The translations under genes and the position numbers were made by a program. Shown one piece after another: positions 7,788-16,701 of a stretch of DNA of 64,000 nt; positions within the stretch are counted from its first letter, which is position 1; the number at the start of each line of letters is the position of its first letter. The DNA comes from Streptomyces brevispora. Lineage in GTDB: Bacteria > Actinomycetota > Actinomycetes > Streptomycetales > Streptomycetaceae. The DNA is taken from contig NZ_VIWW01000001.1 in assembly GCF_007829885.1 (NCBI RefSeq), forward strand, positions 4,960,001 through 5,024,000. Reading direction: 5' to 3'. Below the pieces are notes generated by a model. The model was not told the DNA's origin, did not search any database, and saw only the letters and a list, made by a program, of their open reading frames with translations.

Positions 7788-8480
7788 ATGAGACTGCTGC
7801 TCGTCGAGGACGACAACCACGTCGCCGCCGCCCTGTCCGCGATCCTCGGCCGGCACGGCTTCAAAGTGGTGCACGCCCGCAGTGGCGAGGAGGCCCTGCA
7901 GGCTCTCCTCCCCACGGATACGGAACCCTTCGGCGTCGTACTCCTCGATCTGGGGCTGCCCGACCAGGACGGCTACGAGGTGTGCGGGAAGATCCGCAAG
8001 CGGAGTGCCGTACCGGTGATCATGGTGACCGCACGGGCCGATGTCCGCTCGCGGATCCACGGACTGAACCTCGGCGCGGACGACTACGTGACCAAGCCGT
8101 ACGACACCGGCGAGCTCCTCGCCCGTATCCACGCAGTCAGCCGGCGCAAGCCGGCCGGCGAGGAGACCGGGCCCACGCCCGTCGCGGCGCTGCGCCTGGG
8201 CCATGTGCACATCGAGCTGCCCACCCGGCGGGTCAGCGTCGACGGGAGCGAAGTCCAGCTCACCCGCAAGGAGTTCGATCTCCTCGCACTCCTCGCACAG
8301 CGGCCCGGTGTGGTGTTCCGCCGGGAGCAGATCATCAGCGAGGTCTGGCGCACGAGCTGGGAGGGGACCGGGCGCACGCTTGAGGTGCACGTCGCCTCCC
8401 TGCGTGCCAAGCTGCGCCTGCCCGCGCTGATCGAGACGGTGCGCGGGGTCGGCTACCGCCTCGTCGCCCCGTCCGCGTAG
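7788..8480 (+). CDS. gluR: OmpR-family response regulator GluR
   Basis: A 230-residue regulator with an N-terminal receiver domain (acidic pocket EDD at 7-9, phosphoacceptor Asp about 54 in VVLLDLGLPD, Lys about 103 in YVTKPYD). The C-terminal winged helix contains the usual LTRKEFDLLALLAQRPG and EVHVASLRAKL. The gene is divergent from gluABCD and 15 bp ahead of the kinase gene. In S. coelicolor the homologous pair GluR-GluK senses glutamate and controls the adjacent importer; the same role is inferred here from identical gene order. Confidence 0.9.
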   Translation: MRLLLVEDDNHVAAALSAILGRHGFKVVHARSGEEALQALLPTDTEPFGVVLLDLGLPDQDGYEVCGKIRKRSAVPVIMVTARADVRSRIHGLNLGADDYVTKPYDTGELLARIHAVSRRKPAGEETGPTPVAALRLGHVHIELPTRRVSVDGSEVQLTRKEFDLLALLAQRPGVVFRREQIISEVWRTSWEGTGRTLEVHVASLRAKLRLPALIETVRGVGYRLVAPSA

Positions 8481-8495
8481 AGGCGTACGTCTCCG

Positions 8496-9923
8496 GTGCG
8501 CACCAGGCTGCTTCCGCTGCTCATCGTCCTCATGGCGAGTGTCCTGCTGGCGCTCGGCTTCCCGCTGGCCGTCAGTGTGGCCGCGGCGCAGCAGCAGGGT
8601 GTCGTGATCGACCGGATCGACGACACGGCACGCTTCGCCGCACTCGCCCAGTTCATCACCGAACGCACCCACGGCTACGACGAACGGCGGCGCACCCTCC
8701 AGGCCGAACTGGACACCTACGACTCCGTGTACGGCATCCGGGCGGGTGTCTTCTACCGCGACGACTCCGCGATGGCGAAGGCCCCCGCGACCTGGCGGCT
8801 GCCGGTCGAGGGCGAGGGCCGGGAGGCGTTCAACGAGGCACTGCTCGGCCGTCGCAGCCACGATCCGCCGCAGGTCTGGCCCTGGCAGCAGGGCAGGGTG
8901 GTCGTCGCCTCGCCCGTCGTACGGGACGGGGACGTGATCGCCGTCGTCGTCCTCGACTCACCCACCGCGCAGATGCGTTCCGGCACACTCCGCGGCTGGC
9001 TGTTGATCGCGGCTGGCGAGGTGGTCGCGATGCTGGTGGCCGTAGGCGCGGCGATCCGGCTCACCGGCTGGGTTTTGCTGCCGGTGCGGACCCTGGACGT
9101 GGCTGCCCATGACATCGCCAGCGGCCGGATGCGGTCCCGGGTGGTGGCATCCGGGGGTCCTCCGGAGCTCCGGCGGCTGGCCCGTTCGTTCAACGAGATG
9201 GCCGACAACGTCGAGGACGTGCTGGAGCAGCAGCGCGCGTTCGTCGCCGACGCCTCGCACCAGTTGCGCAATCCGCTGGCCGCGCTGATGCTGCGGATCG
9301 AACTGCTCGCCCTCGAACTCCCGGAGGGCAACGAGGAGATCGCCTCCGTGCGCACGGAGGGAAAGCGCCTCGGCCAGGTCCTCGACGACCTGCTCGACCT
9401 GGCGCTGGCCGAGCATGCCGCAGCCGATCTCCAGCTCACGGACATCGGCGCCCTCACCGCCGAACGTGTCTCGTCCTGGCGGCCGATGGCCGAGGAGAAG
9501 GGGGTACGTCTCAGAGCGGACGGCGCCCCCGCCGTCACCGCCTGGACGGACCCCATCGCCCTGTCCAGCGCACTCGACGCCATCATCGACAACGCGCTCA
9601 AGTTCACCCCCGCCGACGAGGAGGTCCGGGTCACGGTCGCCTCCGGCAGCGAGTGCGTCACGGTCGTCGTCGCGGACCGCGGACCGGGTCTCACCGAGCA
9701 GGAGCTGGAGCGCGTCGGAGACCGCTTCTGGCGCAGCTCCCAGCACCAGAACGTGCGGGGGTCCGGTCTGGGCCTCTCCATCTCGCAGGCGCTCCTGGCC
9801 GCGAGCCGCGGCTCCCTCGCCTACGAGCGGCACGAACCGCACGGGCTGCGGGTGACGGTGTCGGTGCCGCGCACCGGGCCGCACGAAAGCCCCTGGGAGA
9901 GCGGCCGGGCCGTCAGGGCTTGA
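8496..9923 (+). CDS. gluK: Sensor histidine kinase GluK
   Basis: A 475-residue membrane kinase. One membrane span lies near 6-28 and a second near 166-190, enclosing an extracellular sensor domain of about 140 residues. Then come a HAMP linker (PVRTLDVAAHDIASG), a dimerisation/phosphoacceptor helix with His about 255 in DASHQLRNPLAAL, and the HATPase domain with N box IDNALKF, G1 ADRGPGLT and G2 GSGLGLS. It starts with GTG. The last 11 bp overlap the end of the convergent TAXI receptor gene. It is predicted to phosphorylate GluR in response to external glutamate. Confidence 0.9.
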   Translation: MRTRLLPLLIVLMASVLLALGFPLAVSVAAAQQQGVVIDRIDDTARFAALAQFITERTHGYDERRRTLQAELDTYDSVYGIRAGVFYRDDSAMAKAPATWRLPVEGEGREAFNEALLGRRSHDPPQVWPWQQGRVVVASPVVRDGDVIAVVVLDSPTAQMRSGTLRGWLLIAAGEVVAMLVAVGAAIRLTGWVLLPVRTLDVAAHDIASGRMRSRVVASGGPPELRRLARSFNEMADNVEDVLEQQRAFVADASHQLRNPLAALMLRIELLALELPEGNEEIASVRTEGKRLGQVLDDLLDLALAEHAAADLQLTDIGALTAERVSSWRPMAEEKGVRLRADGAPAVTAWTDPIALSSALDAIIDNALKFTPADEEVRVTVASGSECVTVVVADRGPGLTEQELERVGDRFWRSSQHQNVRGSGLGLSISQALLAASRGSLAYERHEPHGLRVTVSVPRTGPHESPWESGRAVRA

Positions 9924-10914
9924 CCGAGCGGTAGTAGCGCTTGGCCCCTTCGTGCAGCGGCAGGGGATCCGTGTAGATCGCGGTCCGCAGATCCACCAGC
10001 TGCGCGGCGTGCACCTCGCGCCCGATGCGGTCCCGGCTGTCGATCACGGTCCGGGTGAACGCCTCGGTCATCGCCGCGTCCGTACGGTCGGTGGTCACCA
10101 GCACATTGGCGACGGCCACGGTGGGCACGGCCTGGCCCTGCTGCGCGTTGCGGTAGGCGTCGGCGGGCATCACGGCCGAGCGGTAGTAGCGGGTGGAGCC
10201 GCCCGCCGCCTGGAGCTCCTTGATCAGCGGGTCCTCCAACGGAACCAGCCGGATCGGGAACCGGTCCGAGAGATCCGTCACCGCGGTGGTCGGCAGCCCG
10301 CCGGACCAGAAGAACGCGTCGAGCCTGCCGCCCTCCAGCAGCTCCGGCATCGTGTCGATTCCCGCCGGTACCGCCGTCACGTCGTTGACCGGGTCCAGTC
10401 CGGCTGCCGTCATCAGCCGGTCGGCGACCAGTCGCACCCCCGACCCCGGCTGTCCGACCGCGACCTTCTTGCCGCGCAGGTCAGCGACCTTGCGGATCTC
10501 CGAGCTCCGCTCCACGACCAGCTGGATGTAGTCGTCGTACAGCCGCACACAGCCACGCAGCCGATCGGCGCCCGGCTTCCCGTCCCGCAGATAGGTGGCT
10601 ACGGCATCGGTGGTGGCGATGGTGAAATCGGCCTTGCCCGTCGCCACCCGGGCGATGTTCTGCTGAGATCCCTCGCTGGTCTGCAGCTGTATCGACACAT
10701 CGGGCAGGTCCTTGGCGAGTGCGCCCTTCAGCCGTTCGCCGTAGCGCTCGTAGACGCCGCTGCGGACACCGGTACTGAACGACAGGGTTCCGCTCGGTGC
10801 CGATTCCCCGAGCGGAAGCAGCCACCACAGCAGCAGCCCGAGCACGACGACGAGGGCGGCGCCCGCCCGAAGGGAGCGACGCCGGCCGATTCGGGTCATT
10901 GCCGCCGGGAACAT
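9913..10914 (-). CDS. TAXI-family solute receptor
   Basis: About 333 residues, with an N-terminal membrane anchor or uncleaved signal (RSLRAGAALVVVLGLLLWWLLPL) followed by a TRAP-associated extracytoplasmic immunogenic (TAXI) domain. Family features include FSTGVRSGVYERYGERL, QTSEGSQQNIARVATGKADFTIATTDAV and RGKKVAVGQPGSGVRLVADRLM. TAXI proteins bind small organic acids for TRAP transporters, but no TRAP permease gene is nearby. It may therefore act as a sensor partner for the adjacent GluR-GluK pair, with which it is conserved in Streptomyces; that role is inference. The start is 10914, or possibly the in-frame ATG at 10899. Its stop overlaps gluK by 11 bp. Confidence 0.8.
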   Translation of the reverse strand: MFPAAMTRIGRRRSLRAGAALVVVLGLLLWWLLPLGESAPSGTLSFSTGVRSGVYERYGERLKGALAKDLPDVSIQLQTSEGSQQNIARVATGKADFTIATTDAVATYLRDGKPGADRLRGCVRLYDDYIQLVVERSSEIRKVADLRGKKVAVGQPGSGVRLVADRLMTAAGLDPVNDVTAVPAGIDTMPELLEGGRLDAFFWSGGLPTTAVTDLSDRFPIRLVPLEDPLIKELQAAGGSTRYYRSAVMPADAYRNAQQGQAVPTVAVANVLVTTDRTDAAMTEAFTRTVIDSRDRIGREVHAAQLVDLRTAIYTDPLPLHEGAKRYYRSVKP

Positions 10915-11037
10915 GGCGGCGATCCTGCCAGGTGGTTCCCGGCGATGGCCAGGGGCATCGACGGATCTCCCGGTTCTCCCGGTGGCCGGGAGAACCCTCC
11001 GGGAGCCGCCCGCGACGGGAGGTGTCCGGGCAGCGCC

Positions 11038-11043
11038 TACCCT
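11038..11043 (+). promoter_or_regulatory. -10 element of miaB, leaderless spacing
   Basis: TACCCT ends 6 bp before the miaB ATG at 11050, so transcription would start at the ATG itself. No Shine-Dalgarno sequence precedes the start. Confidence 0.5.
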
Positions 11044-11049
11044 TGTCGC

Positions 11050-12570
11050 ATGAGCAGCGGCAACCGGAGCGAAGCAGTGGACGTCAGAAAAAGCTACGAG
11101 GTGCGTACCTACGGGTGCCAGATGAACGTCCACGACTCCGAGCGGCTGTCGGGGCTGCTTGAGGACGCCGGCTACGTACGGGCGCCCGAGGGCTCCGACG
11201 GGGATGCCGACGTCGTCGTCTTCAACACCTGTGCGGTGCGGGAGAACGCCGACAACAAGCTCTACGGCAACCTGGGCCGGCTCGCCCCGATGAAGACGAA
11301 GCGCCCCGGGATGCAGATCGCGGTCGGCGGCTGTCTCGCGCAGAAGGACCGCGACACCATCGTCCAGCGGGCTCCCTGGGTCGATGTCGTCTTCGGTACG
11401 CACAACATCGGCAAGCTGCCCGTGCTGCTGGAGCGCGCACGTGTCCAGGAGGAGGCGCAGATCGAGATCGCCGAATCCCTGGAGGCGTTCCCCTCGACGC
11501 TCCCCACCCGCCGCGAGTCCGCGTACGCGGCCTGGGTCTCCATCTCCGTCGGCTGCAACAACACCTGCACCTTCTGCATCGTCCCGGCGCTGCGCGGCAA
11601 GGAGAAGGACCGCCGGACCGGCGACATCCTGGCCGAGATCGAGGCACTGGTCGCCGAAGGCGTCTCCGAGATCACCCTGCTCGGCCAGAACGTGAACGCG
11701 TACGGCTCCGACATCGGCGACCGCGAGGCCTTCTCCAAGCTGCTGCGCGCCTGCGGGCGGATCGAGGGCCTGGAGCGGGTCCGCTTCACCTCGCCGCACC
11801 CGCGCGACTTCACGGACGACGTGATCGCCGCGATGGCCGAGACCCCCAACGTGATGCCGCAGCTGCACATGCCGATGCAGTCCGGGTCGGACACGATCCT
11901 CAAGGCGATGCGGCGCTCCTACCGGCAGGAACGCTTCCTCGGCATCATCGAGAAGGTGCGCGCCGCGATGCCCGACGCGGCGATTTCCACCGACATCATC
12001 GTCGGCTTCCCCGGTGAGACCGAGGAGGACTTCGAGCAGACCATGCACGCGGTCCGGGAGGCGCGCTTCGCCAACGCCTTCACCTTCCAGTACTCCAAGC
12101 GCCCCGGAACCCCGGCCGCCGACATGGAGGGACAGATCCCCAAGGAGGTCGTCCAGGAGCGGTACATGCGCCTGTCCGTCCTCCAGGAGGAGATCTCCTG
12201 GTCGGAGAACAAGAAGCAGGTCGGCCGCACCCTGGACGTCATGGTCGCTGAGGGCGAGGGCCGCAAGGACGGCGCGACCCACCGGCTGTCCGGCCGCGCC
12301 CCCGACAACCGCCTGGTCCACTTCACCAAGCCGGACCAGGACGTACGGCCCGGCGACGTGGTGACCGTCGAGATCAGCTACGCCGCCCCGCACCACCTGC
12401 TCGCCGAGGGCGTACCCGTCGGCGTGCGCCGGACCCGCTCGGGGGACGCCTGGGAGAAGCGCAACGCCACCGCGGCCGCCAAGCCCGCCGGCGTGATGCT
12501 GGGCCTGCCCGGGATCGGCGCTCCGGCACCGCTGCCCGCCGCCTCGGCCCCGGGCTGCGGCTGCGACTGA
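11050..12570 (+). CDS. miaB: tRNA-2-methylthio-N6-dimethylallyladenosine synthase MiaB
   Basis: A 506-residue radical-SAM methylthiotransferase that adds the 2-methylthio group to i6A37 in tRNA. The N-terminal MTTase domain carries its auxiliary-cluster cysteines at about 23 (YGCQMN), 61 (FNTCAV) and 95 (GGCLAQ). The radical-SAM motif CNNTCTFC is at about 169-176. The C-terminal TRAM domain spans about 380-450 (VGRTLDVMVAEGEGRKDGATHRLSGRAPDNR, discontinuous). The tail is Pro/Ala-rich and ends GCGCD. It acts after MiaA, which is encoded 1.5 kb downstream. The ATG is consistent with a leaderless transcript. A 59-bp repeat begins at its stop codon. Confidence 0.95.
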   Translation: MSSGNRSEAVDVRKSYEVRTYGCQMNVHDSERLSGLLEDAGYVRAPEGSDGDADVVVFNTCAVRENADNKLYGNLGRLAPMKTKRPGMQIAVGGCLAQKDRDTIVQRAPWVDVVFGTHNIGKLPVLLERARVQEEAQIEIAESLEAFPSTLPTRRESAYAAWVSISVGCNNTCTFCIVPALRGKEKDRRTGDILAEIEALVAEGVSEITLLGQNVNAYGSDIGDREAFSKLLRACGRIEGLERVRFTSPHPRDFTDDVIAAMAETPNVMPQLHMPMQSGSDTILKAMRRSYRQERFLGIIEKVRAAMPDAAISTDIIVGFPGETEEDFEQTMHAVREARFANAFTFQYSKRPGTPAADMEGQIPKEVVQERYMRLSVLQEEISWSENKKQVGRTLDVMVAEGEGRKDGATHRLSGRAPDNRLVHFTKPDQDVRPGDVVTVEISYAAPHHLLAEGVPVGVRRTRSGDAWEKRNATAAAKPAGVMLGLPGIGAPAPLPAASAPGCGCD

Positions 12571-12744
12571 CGACCCCGTCGGGAGCGATGCGGACGCCGG
12601 TGCGCCGAGGGGAGCGCGGCTGGGACTGACGACCGCGCCGGGAGCGATGCGGACGCCGGCGCGCCGAGGGGAGCGCGGCTGGGACTGACGACCGCGCCGG
12701 GAGCGACGCGGACGCCGACGCCCCGAGGGGAGCGCGACGTGCGG
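12568..12744. repeat. 59-bp tandem direct repeat, three copies
   Basis: Three head-to-tail units begin at 12568, 12627 and 12686, each opening TGACGACC. The first starts exactly at the miaB stop codon; each later unit again carries CTGGGACTGA-like sequence ahead of it, so the repeat appears to have grown from the 3' end of miaB. The third unit diverges in its last 15 bp, just before the -10 of the next gene. Confidence 0.85.
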
Positions 12745-12748
12745 CCAG

Positions 12749-12754
12749 TACGCT
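12749..12754 (+). promoter_or_regulatory. -10 element, leaderless spacing, LigB-like gene
   Basis: TACGCT ends 7 bp before the ATG at 12762. No ribosome binding site is present between them. Confidence 0.45.
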
Positions 12755-12761
12755 GCCCACC

Positions 12762-13475
12762 ATGCTTGTCGCCGCCGCTGTCTGTCCCTGTCCGCCTCTG
12801 CTGGTTCCCGACGTCGCCGCTGGTGCCGCGCCCGAGCTCGACGCCGCGAGGACCGCGTGCACCGACGCCCTGGGCGTACTGGCCGCCTCCCGGCCCGATC
12901 TGCTGATCGTGATCGGTCCGGCGGACCTCGCGGGCCGCGGCCCGCATCCCGAGGGCGCCACCGGCACCTTCGAGGAGTTCGGCGTCGATCTCGGAGTGCG
13001 GCTCGGACGGGACCTGGGCACGGTCGCCGACCAGCCGCTCCCGGCGTCGCTCGCGGTCGGCGCCTGGCTGCTGGCCCGTACCGGGTGGGCGGACGCCCCG
13101 GTCGAGGCGCTGGGCGTGGGGGAGGCGTTGGAGTCCGGCCGCTGCACGGACACCGGGCGTGCGCTGGCCGCCAGGGCGGACCGGGTGGCGCTGCTGGTGA
13201 TGGGCGACGGCAGCGCCTGCCGCACCCTCAAGGCCCCGGGCTACCTGGACGAGCGCGCCACGGAGTTCGACGCGGCTGCCTCGCGCGCGCTGGGCGCGGC
13301 GGACACCGGCGCGCTGATCGCGCTCGACGCGGCGCTGGGTCACGAACTGAAGGCCGCGGGCCGCGCACCCTGGCAGGTGCTCGCCGGGGCGGCGCAGGGC
13401 GCCGGTCTGGACGGCCAGCTGCTGTACGACGACGCGCCGTACGGGGTGGGCTACCTGGTCGCCGCCTGGTCTTGA
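12762..13475 (+). CDS. Class III extradiol dioxygenase-like protein
   Basis: A 237-residue protein resembling the LigB/MEMO fold. It begins with the metal-site-like sequence AAAVCPCPPLLVPDV, continues with DLLIVIGPADLAGRGPHPEG, and has LLVMGDGSAC and DAALGHELKAAGRAPWQVLAGAA near the C-terminus. True class III dioxygenases use two His and a Glu for iron. Here the first-strand residues are CPCPP rather than HxP, so catalytic activity is doubtful. The protein is conserved between miaB and miaA in Streptomyces, but its cellular role is not known to me. Translation probably starts on a leaderless mRNA. Confidence 0.7.
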   Translation: MLVAAAVCPCPPLLVPDVAAGAAPELDAARTACTDALGVLAASRPDLLIVIGPADLAGRGPHPEGATGTFEEFGVDLGVRLGRDLGTVADQPLPASLAVGAWLLARTGWADAPVEALGVGEALESGRCTDTGRALAARADRVALLVMGDGSACRTLKAPGYLDERATEFDAAASRALGAADTGALIALDAALGHELKAAGRAPWQVLAGAAQGAGLDGQLLYDDAPYGVGYLVAAWS

Positions 13476-13522
13476 GCGCCCTGGCCGACGCAGGAACCCC
13501 GGCCGGACGCCGTATGGACACC

Positions 13523-13560
13523 CTGACGGCCGCGGAGCGATGCCGCTCCGCGGCCGTCAG
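13523..13560. terminator. Bidirectional terminator
   Basis: A perfect 17-bp stem (13523-13539 with 13544-13560) with an ATGC loop lies between two convergent genes. It is followed by a short 9-bp tandem repeat (GTCCTGCCG-type, 13566-13594). Confidence 0.85.
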
Positions 13561-13620
13561 TGTGTCCTGCCGGTCCTGCCGGTCCTGCCGTCAGGAGGCG
13601 GGCACGAGGGCGCTCCGTCC

Positions 13621-13857
13621 TCAGGAGGCGGGCGGCGTCGTGCCCCCGTCCTTGTGGGACAGGCGCTCCACCGCGTCCTTGGCCTTCTGGGTGCCGGAAA
13701 CGATCTTGTCGCTGTACTTGCCTTTGGTCTTCTCGTCCACGGTCCGCGCGGCCTTGTCGAGCCCTTGGTCGATCTTGCCCCCGTGCTGCTGCGCGAGGTC
13801 GCTGACCTTGTCCTTCGCCGGGCTCAGCTTCGCCTTCACATTGTCCATGAAGCCCAT
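13621..13857 (-). CDS. Small antitoxin-like protein (Rv0909 family)
   Basis: A 78-residue hydrophilic protein beginning MGFMDNVKAKLSPAKDK and containing DQGLDKAARTVDEKTKGKYSDKI and QKAKDAVERL. This resembles the actinobacterial antitoxin family typified by Rv0909. The ATG at 13857 has a good ribosome binding site (GAAGGTG). No adjacent toxin gene is visible on either side, so in Streptomyces this may be a stand-alone small protein rather than a true antitoxin. Confidence 0.75.
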   Translation of the reverse strand: MGFMDNVKAKLSPAKDKVSDLAQQHGGKIDQGLDKAARTVDEKTKGKYSDKIVSGTQKAKDAVERLSHKDGGTTPPAS

Positions 13858-14096
13858 CGGACACCTTCTCTGCTGGGGGACTGCGGGCGGGTGCTCTCTC
13901 CGGCCGGATACCCGTCGTGCTGTCACGTACTCACCCGGCCGCGGCATCGGCGGTCGTGGAGGACGAACGACGGCACCATGAGAAAACGCCCATATTTACT
14001 AGTCAGTTTACTTGACAGGGTGTGCGAACGCGCCATAGTCCCGGCCGTCACGTCGTCCGTTCGGGAACGGGCCCCCGGGTTTGCGAGACTGTGGCA

Positions 14097-15035
14097 GTGA
14101 GAAGTTCAGCTCCCGCACCGCGGGTCATCGCCGTCGTCGGTCCCACCGCAGCCGGAAAGTCCGACCTGGGGGTGTTCCTCGCCCAGCAGCTCGGGGGCGA
14201 AGTGGTCAATGCCGACTCCATGCAGCTCTACCGGGGGATGGACATCGGCACCGCGAAACTGACGCTCGCCGAGCGCGCGTCCGTCCCGCACCTGCTGCTG
14301 GACATCTGGGACGTGACCGAGGCCGCAAGCGTCGCGGAGTACCAGCGGCTCGCCCGCACCGAGATCGACCGGCTGCTCGCCGAGGGCCGCACCCCCGTCC
14401 TGGTGGGCGGCTCCGGCCTCTATGTGAAGGGCGCGATCGACGCCCTGGAGTTCCCCGGTACGGACCCCGGCGTCCGGGCCGTGCTGGAGGCGGAGCTCGC
14501 CGAGCACGGCTCCGGAGCGCTGCACGAACGGCTCGCCGCGGCCGACCCGGAGGCCGGCCGCGCCATCCTGCCGAGCAACGGGCGGCGCATCGTCCGGGCC
14601 CTCGAAGTCATCGAGATCACCGGCAAACCCTTCACCGCCAACCTCCCCGGTAGCGATGCGGTCTACGACACCGTCCAGATCGGCGTCGACGTGGCCCGCC
14701 CCGAACTCGACGAGCGCATCGCCCTGCGGGTCGACCGGATGTGGGACGCGGGACTCGTCGACGAGGTGCGCGCCCTGGAGGCACAGGGGCTGCGGGACGG
14801 ACGCACCGCCTCCCGGGCGCTCGGCTATCAGCAGGTGCTCGCCGCGCTGGCCGGGGAGTGCAGCGAGGAGGAGGCGCGCGGCGAGACCGTGCGCGCCACC
14901 AAAAGGTTCGCGCGCCGCCAGGATTCCTGGTTCCGCCGCGATCCGCGCGTCCAGTGGCTGAATGGCGCCGCCGAGCAGCGCCGGGAACTCCCCGGGCAGG
15001 CACTGGCGTTGGTCGAACGGGCGGTCACAGCCTGA
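14097..15035 (+). CDS. miaA: tRNA dimethylallyltransferase MiaA
   Basis: A 312-residue enzyme that prenylates A37 of tRNAs reading U-starting codons, making the substrate for MiaB. The P-loop is GPTAAGKSDLG near the N-terminus. Family motifs follow: NADSMQLYRGMDIGTAKL, VPHLLLDIWDV, LVGGSGLYVKGAID, and the C-terminal TKRFARRQDSWFRRDPRVQW (TKRxxKRQxxWFR-type) that contacts tRNA. The start is GTG 14097 because the fold begins at once (RVIAVVGPT). The sequence GAGACT six bases upstream could be a -10, again suggesting a leaderless message. Confidence 0.93.
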   Translation: MRSSAPAPRVIAVVGPTAAGKSDLGVFLAQQLGGEVVNADSMQLYRGMDIGTAKLTLAERASVPHLLLDIWDVTEAASVAEYQRLARTEIDRLLAEGRTPVLVGGSGLYVKGAIDALEFPGTDPGVRAVLEAELAEHGSGALHERLAAADPEAGRAILPSNGRRIVRALEVIEITGKPFTANLPGSDAVYDTVQIGVDVARPELDERIALRVDRMWDAGLVDEVRALEAQGLRDGRTASRALGYQQVLAALAGECSEEEARGETVRATKRFARRQDSWFRRDPRVQWLNGAAEQRRELPGQALALVERAVTA

Positions 15036-15136
15036 TCACGTGATGGCATCGGGAAGCCCTGCCCGTCAGTTCGGCGACCTCTGGCGTGCCATCATCGAGC
15101 ATCGATCGACCAGTGGAGTCCGAGTTGGGAGGGCGC

Positions 15137-15583
15137 GTGGCGATGGAGGCCGGCCCTCGCGACACGGAACAAGACGCACCGGACACGCAGCACGAGGCAG
15201 GACGCTTGAGCCCCGACGGGCCCGACGAGCTCGATGTGACCCCCGAGGTCCAGGTCGAGCTGCGCCCCGCCCGTCGGATGCGCATCTGGCAGCTCGCGCC
15301 GATCGTCACCCTCGCCGCGATGGGATCGCTGATGTTCGCCTTCCCGCTCGCCTTCGAGTTCGGTGACGGCGGAGCGGTCGTCGCCATGCTGGGACTGCTG
15401 ATCAGCTGCTGCGCCGCGGGCTGGGGCATGATGGCCGCCCGCCGCGTCGGGTACACCTGGCCCGGACTGCCGTCCAAGGGCTCGGGGGAGCGCACCGACT
15501 GGCGCGTGATCGTGCTGTACGTCGCGGTGTGCGCGGCGCTGGTCGCGCTGGCCGTGTGGCGCGTGGCACGGCTGCGTTCCTGA
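15137..15583 (+). CDS. Conserved membrane protein, unknown function
   Basis: About 148 residues. An acidic, disordered N-terminus of some 55 residues is followed by three hydrophobic spans (LAPIVTLAAMGSLMFAFPLAF, AVVAMLGLLISCCAAGWGMM, VIVLYVAVCAALVALAVW). GTG 15137 was chosen because a GGGAGGG ribosome binding site stands just before it; an in-frame GTG at 15086 would add 17 residues. It sits between miaA and dapF. I do not recognise a functional family. Confidence 0.7.
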   Translation: MAMEAGPRDTEQDAPDTQHEAGRLSPDGPDELDVTPEVQVELRPARRMRIWQLAPIVTLAAMGSLMFAFPLAFEFGDGGAVVAMLGLLISCCAAGWGMMAARRVGYTWPGLPSKGSGERTDWRVIVLYVAVCAALVALAVWRVARLRS

Positions 15584-15676
15584 CACCGGGCCGGACCCCG
15601 CCCCCGCGGCGGGCGGCAGGCGCCGGAGCCCCTTCGTACGGGAGGGCCGGTTCGCGGCGCTGTCGGCGCCGCCTCG

Positions 15677-15682
15677 TACAGT
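15677..15682 (+). promoter_or_regulatory. -10 element of dapF, leaderless spacing
   Basis: TACAGT ends 6 bp before the dapF GTG at 15689, with no Shine-Dalgarno sequence in between. Confidence 0.5.
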
Positions 15683-15688
15683 TGTCCT

Positions 15689-16561
15689 GTGACCACGACG
15701 CAGATCGCCTTCCTCAAGGGCCACGGCACCGAGAACGACTTCGTGATCGTTCCGGACCCGGACAACGCCGTCGACCTGCCCGCCTCCGTCGTCGCCGGAC
15801 TCTGCGACCGCCGGGCCGGCATCGGCGGTGACGGGCTGCTGCACGTCGTGCGGTCCGCCGCCCACCCCGAGGCGCTGGCCATGGCGGACGAGGCCGAGTG
15901 GTTCATGGACTACCGCAACGCGGACGGCTCGATCGCCGAGATGTGCGGCAACGGTGTACGGGTCTTCGCCCGCTACCTCCAGCGCTCCGGCGCGGTCCAG
16001 GCGGGCGATCTCGCGGTCGCCACCCGCGGCGGCATCAAGAAGGTGCACCTCGCCAAGGACGGCGACATCACCGTCTCCATGGGCCGCGCAGAGCTCCCCG
16101 GGACAGACGTCACCGTCACCGTCGACGGCCGCAGCTGGGGCACCCGCAACGTCAGCATGGGCAACCCGCACGCGGTCGCGTTCGTCGAGGACCTGGCGCA
16201 CGCCGGCGATCTGCACACCGGGCCGTCCTTCGTCCCCGCGGCCGTCTACCCCGACGGGGTCAACATCGAGTTCGTGGTGGACCGCGGACCCCGCCACGTC
16301 GCGATGCGCGTCCACGAGCGCGGCTCCGGCGAGACCAGGTCCTGCGGCACCGGAGCCTGCGCCGTGGCCGTCGCCGCCGCCCGCCGGGACGGGGCCGACC
16401 CGGCGGTCACGGGCGTCCCGGTCACGTACACCGTCGACCTCCCCGGTGGCACGCTGGTGATCACCGAGCACCCGGACGGCGGCATCGAGATGACCGGACC
16501 GGCCGTGATCGTCGCCCAGGGCAAGATCGATTCGGCCTGGCTCGAAACGCTGAACGGATAG
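15689..16561 (+). CDS. dapF: Diaminopimelate epimerase
   Basis: A 290-residue enzyme that converts LL- to meso-diaminopimelate. In Streptomyces this step serves lysine synthesis, while the LL form is used in the wall. The two catalytic cysteines are in AEMCGNGVRVFARY (about 90) and RSCGTGACAVAVAA (about 222). The substrate-binding Asn is in GHGTENDFVIV, and the NPHAVAFV segment is present. Length is normal for the actinobacterial family. The start codon GTG fits a leaderless transcript. Confidence 0.94.
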   Translation: MTTTQIAFLKGHGTENDFVIVPDPDNAVDLPASVVAGLCDRRAGIGGDGLLHVVRSAAHPEALAMADEAEWFMDYRNADGSIAEMCGNGVRVFARYLQRSGAVQAGDLAVATRGGIKKVHLAKDGDITVSMGRAELPGTDVTVTVDGRSWGTRNVSMGNPHAVAFVEDLAHAGDLHTGPSFVPAAVYPDGVNIEFVVDRGPRHVAMRVHERGSGETRSCGTGACAVAVAAARRDGADPAVTGVPVTYTVDLPGGTLVITEHPDGGIEMTGPAVIVAQGKIDSAWLETLNG

Positions 16562-16701
16562 CGCTTCGCTCGAATGGGTGATCCGTTTCACGCTGGGCGA
16601 GAGCCGGACTCCGCCACGTGGTGGGGTCGGTAGCATCAAGCACCGGCCCGGAGGCGCGACCGCACCTCCCCACAGCCGGCCGACGTTGCCGGAGGTGCCC
16701 C

